Positions 21,302-29,500 of a stretch of DNA of 42,333 nt are shown one piece after another. The notes below the pieces were generated by a model, which searched no databases, was not told where the DNA came from, and worked only from the letters and a program-made list of their open reading frames with translations. Position 1 is the first letter of the stretch. The number at the start of each line of letters is the position of its first letter. The stretch is taken from contig JAACCU010000006.1 in assembly GCA_009937405.1 (NCBI GenBank), positions 1-42,333 on the forward strand. Direction: 5' to 3'. The stretch is from Actinomycetota bacterium (GTDB taxonomy: Bacteria > Actinomycetota > Acidimicrobiia > Acidimicrobiales > Aldehydirespiratoraceae). Made by a program: the position numbers and the translations under genes.

Positions 21302-21781
21302 GTGGGCGGAGTCAGCGCTACTAGTGTTTCAGTCATAGATTTGACGGCCGATGCTGGTGCGACCCCATCAGACATCTACGGCACCCACCTGATGCTGCAG
21401 TTGAGTGACGTCGAGGATGTCTCGGCGTTGGATGATCCAGAACAGATCGGATCGTTTCTGTCCCGGCTCGTCACCGGGATCGGGATGAGAATTCTCGATG
21501 GCCCGCACACCAAGACCGAGGTGGTGGATGACGCCCGATACGGTCATTCGGGAGTGGTTCTGCTCTACGAGTCGCACGCCGCGATTCACACGTACCCAGC
21601 GCTGCGGTCGCTCTTTCTCGACGTCTTCTCATGCAAGTTGTTCGATGTCCGCTCTGTCGTCGAGATCTCTCACGAGGCCTTTGGCGACTTCAACATCGCC
21701 GAGTCCAATGTGCTCGACCGAGGTCACCATTGGGCGTCCGATGCCGAGATCGAACTCGGACGGTGGCTGGAGTCGCGCTAG
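21302..21781 (+). CDS. S-adenosylmethionine decarboxylase (SpeD) family, pyruvoyl-type
   Basis: LLYESHAAIHTYPALRSLFLDVFSCK retains the ESH self-cleavage site, IHT His and the Cys. GTG 21302 preceded by GGGGGAGG. Confidence 0.85.
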   Translation: MGGVSATSVSVIDLTADAGATPSDIYGTHLMLQLSDVEDVSALDDPEQIGSFLSRLVTGIGMRILDGPHTKTEVVDDARYGHSGVVLLYESHAAIHTYPALRSLFLDVFSCKLFDVRSVVEISHEAFGDFNIAESNVLDRGHHWASDAEIELGRWLESR

Positions 21782-21817
21782 GCGTCGAAACGCGCTGAGC
21801 CGACACGTTGGATCGGG

Positions 21818-23023
21818 TCAGAGGGCAGCGAACGTGTGGGCGGCGGTGCGGGGGGTCCGGTCGCGGCGGAGGAGGCCTCGCGGGGCGGTGAAGCCCTTCT
21901 TCCATTCGTAGCCGTCGATGCCTGCGTCGTGGAAGTACCCGGCCAAGCCGAATTCGTCTCGGGCGTCTCGTACATGCTCGAGGCAGCGAGCGAGTTGGTG
22001 GTCTTGCCATGCATCGTCGTCGGTGGGGATGCCGTGACCGGCGACGACGAGCCGATGGTCGGGGAGTGCCTCGTGTGCGCGGTGGATGGCTTCGCCAAGT
22101 TCATCGGGCTCTGGCACGAAGCCGCTGGCGTCGCGTCGTCCGCCCGTGGGCCATGCGCCCAGGTTTCCTTCCACATCGACCCCAACCGGATGGTCGTGGA
22201 CGATTCCGACATAGTCGACGCCGGTGACAAACTCTGGCACGTCGATCGCGGCATGGCCATCGACTTCGAGCATGCCGTTCGCATGGGCACGGAGCCAGGT
22301 GCCCCAGAGCAGGTCGTCCCAGCGTCGAGTGGCCTGCCGGGCCTCGGGCGCGATGCGTCCATCCTCCAAGGCGATCGCATGGAGTGGATCGGCGCGCCAC
22401 GCAGTCATCACTGGCTGCCGTCCCGAGCTCAAAAGTCGCACCGCCTCGTGGGTTGCGAGCACGCTGGCGATGACGGCCGCTCGGAGCACATCGGGGTCCT
22501 GCTTCCCGGGTGGTCGTGAGCCGAGTCCGTAGCCGCGGAGCGCCCAGCCGATGGGGTCGTCAATGGGCACGAATCCGTCAGCGAATTCGTCGAGTTCGCC
22601 TGCTACTTGGTCGACGTATCGAGACCAGAATCGTCCTCGGGCTGAGGCGTCGAGATGTCCGCCTTCATCTTCGGAGTACCAGCCCGGCAGGGAGGTGGAC
22701 TGCAGGGTGAGCCAGTTTCGCAGTCCGACGTCCCGGCCGAATGAGAGGATGTCGCGGTACCGATCGAGCGCGTCGTTGTCGATGCGGCCGGGTTCGGGTT
22801 CGACGCGCGCCCATTCGATTGTGAGTCGCCAGTCAGTGCATCCCAGTGCGGCGTATTGCTGGAGGTCGTCGCGATAGTCGGTGTGAAGGCCGAAGCCGTC
22901 GCCTGATTGGGGAGCGCGGCGATCATGTTCCCAGGTTGACCAGTCCGCTGCAGGAGCCACCCCCTCGGCTGAAACCGAGGATGAAGTGACTCCACGCAGG
23001 AACTCAGCATTGGGTGAAGACAC
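21818..23023 (-). CDS. GH1-fold protein with degenerate catalytic motifs
   Basis: EFLRGVTSSSVSAEG...YRDDLQQYAALGCTDWRLTIEWARVEPEPG is the GH1 N-terminal pattern. The NEP position reads DDP and TENG reads AGHG. GTG start inferred at 23023. Confidence 0.82.
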   Translation of the reverse strand: MSSPNAEFLRGVTSSSVSAEGVAPAADWSTWEHDRRAPQSGDGFGLHTDYRDDLQQYAALGCTDWRLTIEWARVEPEPGRIDNDALDRYRDILSFGRDVGLRNWLTLQSTSLPGWYSEDEGGHLDASARGRFWSRYVDQVAGELDEFADGFVPIDDPIGWALRGYGLGSRPPGKQDPDVLRAAVIASVLATHEAVRLLSSGRQPVMTAWRADPLHAIALEDGRIAPEARQATRRWDDLLWGTWLRAHANGMLEVDGHAAIDVPEFVTGVDYVGIVHDHPVGVDVEGNLGAWPTGGRRDASGFVPEPDELGEAIHRAHEALPDHRLVVAGHGIPTDDDAWQDHQLARCLEHVRDARDEFGLAGYFHDAGIDGYEWKKGFTAPRGLLRRDRTPRTAAHTFAAL

Positions 23024-23843
23024 CGGCGTCAAATACCACGCGGTCGCCCACGCGGGTCTGGAACAGGGTTTGGTCGCCCTCATGCCACAGGTGAATGTCG
23101 AGTCGTTCGCCGGGCAGGACCGGCGATTTGAAGCGCCCACCTATCGATCCGAATTTGTCTGGGTCACTGTTGCATACTGTGTGTAGCAGGGCTCGACCGG
23201 TGACACCGAAGGTGCACAGTCCATGCAGGATGGGGGTATCGAAGCCGGCGAGCGCGGCGAACGATGGGTCGGAGTGGAGCGGGTTGCGGTCACCGTTGAG
23301 TCGGTAGAGCAGGGCTTGGTCGGTGCGAGTGTCATAGCCGGCAAGTTCATCGGCGGTTCGTGTGGGCAACGTCCAAGTTGATGCGGGGCCACGTTCGCCG
23401 CCCCAACCGCCTTCGCCACCGATGAACAGGCCGGCGCTGGTGGTCCAAAGCGGGTTGCCTTCGGTATCTCGTGCGTGGGTTTCGAGGACGACGAGGGCGG
23501 CTTTGCCTTTGTCGTACATCGCGGCAACCTTGCCGTGGACGATGGCGGTGCCGGCTGTGGGCAGGGTTTGATGCAGTGTGACTGATTGCTCGCCGTGGAG
23601 CAGATGCGCCTTATTGAATTCGCCATAGTCGATGCCGCCTCCACCGCCGAGCACGACGACCTGCGTTGGGAACGCTTTCTGGACGAGATCCTTGCTGTTT
23701 TCGGTGGTGAACTCGAGTTCGAACCCGGTTGGGTCAGTGGCTCCCGCTCCGACCCCGAGGGCGTAGAGGAGGCTGTCCTTGGAGGTCCAGGTGATCTCGT
23801 TTTCGGGACCGACTGAGCCAACGGCATCTGGGTTTACGGGCAT
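23004..23843 (-). CDS. MaoC-like (hydratase 2, double hot-dog) dehydratase
   Basis: YRLNGDRNPLHSDPSFAALAGFDTPILHGLCTFGVTGRAL hydratase-2 motif; GAGATDP N-terminal pattern; AAGGAG SD-like sequence. Confidence 0.92.
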   Translation of the reverse strand: MPVNPDAVGSVGPENEITWTSKDSLLYALGVGAGATDPTGFELEFTTENSKDLVQKAFPTQVVVLGGGGGIDYGEFNKAHLLHGEQSVTLHQTLPTAGTAIVHGKVAAMYDKGKAALVVLETHARDTEGNPLWTTSAGLFIGGEGGWGGERGPASTWTLPTRTADELAGYDTRTDQALLYRLNGDRNPLHSDPSFAALAGFDTPILHGLCTFGVTGRALLHTVCNSDPDKFGSIGGRFKSPVLPGERLDIHLWHEGDQTLFQTRVGDRVVFDAGVFTQC

Positions 23844-23852
23844 GGGAGCTCC

Positions 23853-24455
23853 TTAAAGGGGGGTGTCGAGGGTGGCGAGTGCCATGGCGGTGATGGTGGC
23901 GGACAGTTGGGCTCGTCCCAGCGACCCGTCGTCGTTGGTGGCGAGGCTGGTGATCAGACCGATGGCACCGCCGACGAGCACCCGCGCCTGTTCTGTGCTG
24001 AGTTCGGGACGGGTGGCGGTGAGGGCCTCGACCCATTCGTTCGACCATGACCGTAGGCGCCGGCTCATGGGTGAGCGCCGCTCTGACGACAGGTGGCGGG
24101 CTTCGCTCATCCACACAGCGATCAATGCCGACCGGTTGAGCGCGCAGGCAACGTAGGCGCCGATGTATGCCGCGAGCAGAGCCCGCGGGTCGCTGGTTGA
24201 GTTGCGGGCCGCTCCGTTTGCGGCATGAACTTCGTCGGCTGCGAGCTGGATCGCTTCGAGCAGGATCTCTTCTTTGGAAGAGAAGTGGCGGTAAATGGCA
24301 GGACCGCTGACGTCGACGGCTTTCCCGATGTCGTCGACGCTGGTGGCGGGATATCCGCGTTCGCGAAAGAGGCCGATGGCGGCATCGAGAATGAGTGCTC
24401 GACGGTTCGAGGGACGCGTTGCAGGTCCTTCGGAGGTGAGCTGATCGGCAGTCAT
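23853..24455 (-). CDS. TetR-family transcriptional regulator
   Basis: ILDAAIGLFRERGYPATSVDDIGKAVDVSGPAIYRHFSSKEEILLEAI helix-turn-helix. Confidence 0.95.
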   Translation of the reverse strand: MTADQLTSEGPATRPSNRRALILDAAIGLFRERGYPATSVDDIGKAVDVSGPAIYRHFSSKEEILLEAIQLAADEVHAANGAARNSTSDPRALLAAYIGAYVACALNRSALIAVWMSEARHLSSERRSPMSRRLRSWSNEWVEALTATRPELSTEQARVLVGGAIGLITSLATNDDGSLGRAQLSATITAMALATLDTPL

Positions 24456-24456
24456 G

Positions 24457-24472
24457 GTTAGCGAACGTTAAC
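24457..24472. promoter_or_regulatory. Candidate TetR operator GTTAGCGAACGTTAAC
   Basis: 16-bp imperfect palindrome GTTAnCGnnCGnTAAC immediately upstream of the TetR ATG. Confidence 0.45.
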
Positions 24473-24516
24473 AACTTTGACGGGTCCGCGTCTGAACGCA
24501 CGAAGAGAGGTCGGGC

Positions 24517-24522
24517 TAGGTT
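24517..24522 (+). promoter_or_regulatory. Putative leaderless -10 box (TAGGTT) for the VWA gene
   Basis: TANNNT, 6 nt before ATG 24529. Confidence 0.5.
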
Positions 24523-24528
24523 GCCGGG

Positions 24529-26565
24529 ATGGCCTTCCGCCGCGGTAACCGCACTCGTCGCGAGGTGCCTCACTTCAGCTATTCGCGCTGGGATGGCACC
24601 CAGACGGGGTTTGACGTTGATGCCGACCATCTGTTTTCCGAAATGGCTGATGATCTGCTTTACCACGGCGATGTCAACAGCGCGCTTCGCCAGATGATGC
24701 AGGGCGGAATGACCGATCGTGATGGCCGTAAAATGGAGGGCATCCGCGACATGATGGATCGGCTCCGTGAACGGCGGCGCGACATTCTTGAAAACCACGA
24801 CCTCGGCGGCGTCTTCGACGATATCGCCAACGAACTCCGCGAGTTGGTCGACGACGAACGCAAGTCGTTGGAAGAGATGGTCGACCAGGCCGGTCAATCC
24901 GGTGATGATCGTCGCCAGGAACTGGCCAGCGATACGTCGGCCATGAAGAACATGGAGCTCTACATGCTGCCGCCCGACCTTGCCGGTCAGGTGAAGGGCT
25001 TGCAGAGCTATGACTTCGAGTCTGACGAAGCCCAGCAGCGATTCAACGAGTTGATCGACAAACTGCGTGAGCAGATCATGCAGCAACAGCTTGATCAGAT
25101 GGCCGAGGGCATCAACGAGATGCCGCCCGAAGAGATGCAGCGGGTCAAGGACATGCTCGCCGAACTCAACCACGTGCTTGAGCAGCGTGCCGCAGGAGAG
25201 GAGCCCGACTTCGGCGGGTTCATGGCCCGCTTCGGCGACCTTTTTCCGGAGAACCCGCAGACGCTCGACGAACTGCTCGAGATCATGGCGCAGCGCATGG
25301 CGCAGATGCAGCAGATGATGAACTCGATGTCGCCGGAGCAGCGTCAGCAACTCCAGGAACTCAGCAATCAGCTGATGGAGGACATGGACCTTCAGTTCCA
25401 GATGAGCCAACTCTCCGATAATTTGCGTGAGCAGTTCCCGCAGATGGGCTGGGGCCAGTCCTATGACTTTGAGGGCATCGACCCACTCGACATGCCGCAG
25501 GCCATGGAGATGATGGGCGAACTTGGCGACATCGATCAGCTCGACAATCTGCTCCGCGGGGCCACCAACCCCGGGGCCTTGGCCGAGGTCGACATCGATC
25601 GAGCCCGAGATCTGCTGGGCGAGGAGTCGGCTGAGAGCCTTGAGCGCATGGCGGAGATCGCCCGAATGCTCGAGGAGTCGGGTCTGATCGAAAACAAGGA
25701 AGGCCGTTACGAGCTAAGGCCACGGGCGATCCGACGCATGGGCAACGGTGCCTTGGATGAGATCTTCAAGCGCATGTCGCCTGACATGCTCGGCAAGCAT
25801 CAGCTCGAGCGAACCGGGCAGGGTCATGAGCGAGATTTTGACACCAAGCCCTACGAGTACGGCGATCGTTTCAACCTTCATATCGAGAAGACGCTGCGCA
25901 ACGCGGTGGCTCGGACTGGTGGCGGTATTCCTATCCAGCTTCATGCCGATGACTTCGAGATCGAACGCACTGAGCAGCTGACCCGGTCAAGCACGGTTTT
26001 GATGCTTGACGTCTCGATGTCGATGGCCATGCGAGACAACTTTTTGCCGGCTAAGAAGGTCACGATGGCGCTTCACTCGCTGATCTCGAGCCAGTACCCC
26101 CGTGATTTCCTGGGCATGGTCTCGTTCAGCGAAGTTGCTCGCGAGTTCAACGCGGCAACGTTGCCCGAACTGTCGTGGGACTATGTCTACGGCACCAACA
26201 TGCAGCACGCGTTCCAGGTCGCTCGTCAGATGCTCTCGAAGCAGACTGGCACCAAGCAGATCATCATGATCACTGATGGTGAACCGACAGCCCACATCTC
26301 CAAGAGCGGGCAGCCGTACTTCAATTATCCACCATCTCAAGAGACGGTGGATCTCACGTTGGCCGAGGTGGCGAAAGCCACCCGTGAAGACATCCGGATC
26401 AACACATTCGTTCTCGACGTGACGCACTATCTCCAAAACTTTGTGGAGCAGATTTCCCGAATGAACGGCGGGCGGGCGTTCTTCACCACTAACGAGGATC
26501 TTGGCGATTATCTTCTGATGGACTTTGTCGATCAGAAACAAAGCGTGCTGCGGGGCCGAAGGTAG
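24529..26565 (+). CDS. von Willebrand factor A-domain protein
   Basis: VLMLDVSMSMAMRDN (DxSxS MIDAS) and IIMITDGEPT; long Met/Gln/Glu-rich N-terminal region. Confidence 0.9.
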   Translation: MAFRRGNRTRREVPHFSYSRWDGTQTGFDVDADHLFSEMADDLLYHGDVNSALRQMMQGGMTDRDGRKMEGIRDMMDRLRERRRDILENHDLGGVFDDIANELRELVDDERKSLEEMVDQAGQSGDDRRQELASDTSAMKNMELYMLPPDLAGQVKGLQSYDFESDEAQQRFNELIDKLREQIMQQQLDQMAEGINEMPPEEMQRVKDMLAELNHVLEQRAAGEEPDFGGFMARFGDLFPENPQTLDELLEIMAQRMAQMQQMMNSMSPEQRQQLQELSNQLMEDMDLQFQMSQLSDNLREQFPQMGWGQSYDFEGIDPLDMPQAMEMMGELGDIDQLDNLLRGATNPGALAEVDIDRARDLLGEESAESLERMAEIARMLEESGLIENKEGRYELRPRAIRRMGNGALDEIFKRMSPDMLGKHQLERTGQGHERDFDTKPYEYGDRFNLHIEKTLRNAVARTGGGIPIQLHADDFEIERTEQLTRSSTVLMLDVSMSMAMRDNFLPAKKVTMALHSLISSQYPRDFLGMVSFSEVAREFNAATLPELSWDYVYGTNMQHAFQVARQMLSKQTGTKQIIMITDGEPTAHISKSGQPYFNYPPSQETVDLTLAEVAKATREDIRINTFVLDVTHYLQNFVEQISRMNGGRAFFTTNEDLGDYLLMDFVDQKQSVLRGRR

Positions 26566-26577
26566 GGATTAGACGGA

Positions 26578-29500
26578 ATGACGCCTCAATATCGCCGCCA
26601 ATCAGCCGATAAACGGGATGTGAGAAGCTTTGGATCGCGTCGGCATGAGCCGGAAGAATATTCGTCGGCCTGGCACCGAGAAGCGCTGGCGTTAATTGAG
26701 AAGTCGATAGAACGCCTCGAAAATCTCGATAGCGCCGACTTCGAGGCAGAGTTGACCAGCATCCTTCAGGAGTTCTCCGAAACAATCGGGGTCACTGCCA
26801 TGGTCGAATGCAATGGCACGGTCGGCGACGGTGTGCTCTGGTTTGATCCAGAGTCGACCAGCATCGACGAACTTCGTGCCTGGGTCGAAATGTTTGACGC
26901 CCTCCCGCAGGTCAACGCTATGACAACGCAGACGTCAGCCAACGGTCGCACGGCCGCCATCGTGCCGAACCCGCCTGGCTCGTTCGCTCGCTTCATGATG
27001 ATCCTCGCCTCCGAGAAGGACGGCATGACGGCGGACGCGGCCGGCCTCTGCGAATTGATGTCGCTGGCGGTGTCTTCGGCTCGCTGGCGTGCCGGTTCCT
27101 CTCGTGAGCCCGCCCCGGGGCGCGGCTTTTCAGAGCTTGTGACCTCAATCCTGAGAATCGAAGGCAATGGTGGCGATGATTCTGAGGCGCTTCGAGAAAT
27201 CTGCGAACTTGCGCGATCGTCCTTTGCCCTCGGCGTAGTCTCCTACTGGAGTGCTGACGGATCCATGTTCACGCTTCTGACGAAGGGTGTGAGGACTGCT
27301 GCCGGGTCCATCGACGACAATGCTCCCTCTGTCGAAGTTGATCTGGGCGCCAGCCGCGAACTGCTTGAAGCTGGGCACATGCTCGTCCCGCTGAGTTTCT
27401 TCGGTTCGAAGAACACGTTAGATCACCCCGCTGATGCGGTGGCGTTAATCGTGCCGACCTATGGGCCAGGTGGCGTGGAAGGCGTCGTCTCCTTGAGTAG
27501 CCCCAGTCATCGAGAGTGGAGCGACGTTGAGTTGAGGGTTGTGCATGCGATCGTGCCAAGCATCCAAAAGGTAGCGCGACGCGTTCACCCCCCTGTTAAC
27601 TCGTCGACTCTCGATGCTTTTAATCATGCGACGCGGCGTATTGGTGTGGCGGCCATGCAGATGGACTTCCAGGACGAGGAGGCCTTCCTAGGCGAGGTCA
27701 CGTCCACCATGATCGAGCTCTTCGGGCTCCGTGCCGCATCTGTATGGAAACAACGCGACGGCGAGATCGAGCGAACATATGCACGAGACGCTAATGGGCA
27801 CAAGAAAACCGGTGAGCGGCGGGTAAAGATTGATCTTGAATGGGTCGGCGGCATGTACGACCGTGGCTATGGGTTCGCAGACAAGGTCATATTCGCGGAA
27901 TCTGTAGACGTTCACATTGAGAATGGGCAGATACTGACCGTCCCGCTCACCGCGGACCGCAATGACCTCTGTTTGCTTGCCTTCGTCGGCGGAGGGCGCC
28001 AAGAATGGGGAAGCGTCGAAATTGATGGTGTAGTAGCGCTGGCGGCGGTTGTAGCGCAGACTCTCGTTCGGTTCGCGATAGGGCGGGCGGCTGCCGAACG
28101 CCTCCGGCTTGAGACGCTCTCGCACGAGATCGCCAACATGGCCGTCGCGGCGCAACGCGAAGACATCGATGACGTTTACCGCAAAATATTGGTTCGTATC
28201 ACCGACTTCTTTGGACTTTCCGAAGCGCAAGCATGGAGTTACCTAGACAACGGAGCCATCCTTCGTTCGGTGTACCGGCCCGATGGTCGAGGGCAGGTTG
28301 AGCCCGGGTTCTCGGCTCCAAACCCTATGCACATGCCTGAAAGAGGGTGGGCGGTCATTCGTCTGGGGCAACTCACCTACCCGTATCGACTGGACCCGCC
28401 CGATACGAAAATCCTTATGGTGTCGTATCGCCCTGGGCTTGCACCGCATGGCGTGTTGGTGTTCGTGGATCCACAAAATCGCGTCTGGAACGACGACGAG
28501 ATCAGCTATATGCAAGGCATTGCCGCCACGATTGGGCAACTCTGGGACCGAATGACGCTGGTCGAAGTCCTTAGTAGCCGCCTGCTCGAGCATCAGCGTC
28601 GGTCACAACAGATCCTGCACCAAATCACGGCGACCTTTATCGACTCGGCGACGCTCAACGTCAGCGAGGCAATGGTGGCTTCTTTGGAGCAAGTTCGCTC
28701 GTTCATCGATTGCGATTCGCTTGCTTTGTTCGAACTCGACCATGTAACGCTCCAAATCGAGTGCTCGCACGAGTCCACTCGCGACGGCCAGATGTTGCAG
28801 TCGCAGTACGCCCCGCTCAACCGTGACGACCCCGTCATTGCACGCGTTCTCGACCCTGCAGATGGCCCGAATTGGTCTATCGGTGAGCTATTCGGAACAG
28901 ATCACAACAGCGTTAACCTGCACGTCGCTCCGGTTGTGGCTGGTCGAGACATTCTTGCGCTGTCGGCGCTAGACCTCCAAGGCAACTCGTTGGATGAAGA
29001 GTCCGCTCGGATGTTGGCCTCGTTCACGGACATTCTCTCCCAGTTTCGCGCTCGCCTCGTGGTCGAGACAAATGTTCGTCTGAGGACTGAGGGCGACCGT
29101 CTGCTGAGAGAGGTTGCTAGCGATTTTGTAGCCCGTTCTGTTGAGAACGCCGACGAGGGCATCTATGAAGCCATGGAGAGAGTCGGTCAGCTTCATGCGT
29201 GTCGCTCAGTGGGACTGTGGGAGTTTAACGATGAGACAGGTGCAACCCGGCGGTTGGTTTGGATGGCCGACGGGATCGACGATTCTGAAGCCTCACCCGG
29301 CCGAGTAGAGGTTGACAATCCTGCGCTTAAATTTGCTAAGACCATCGAAACTGCGAAGTGGTTCGAGTCGCCTGCCGAACATTGGGGGGACTACACCGAT
29401 ACGGCGCGATTTCTTTGTGTCGCCCCGATACGCGAGGATGGGGAGGTCGTCGGCTGCTTCTCGAGCGAGACGTTTAGAGAGTCTGTCTCGACCGAGATGT

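Noticed and set aside
23734-25410. 558-aa minus-strand ORF
   Set aside because: Antisense to the well-supported VWA gene and frame-shifted over TetR; His/Leu/Arg-biased composition with no domain signal. A GC-rich antisense artefact.
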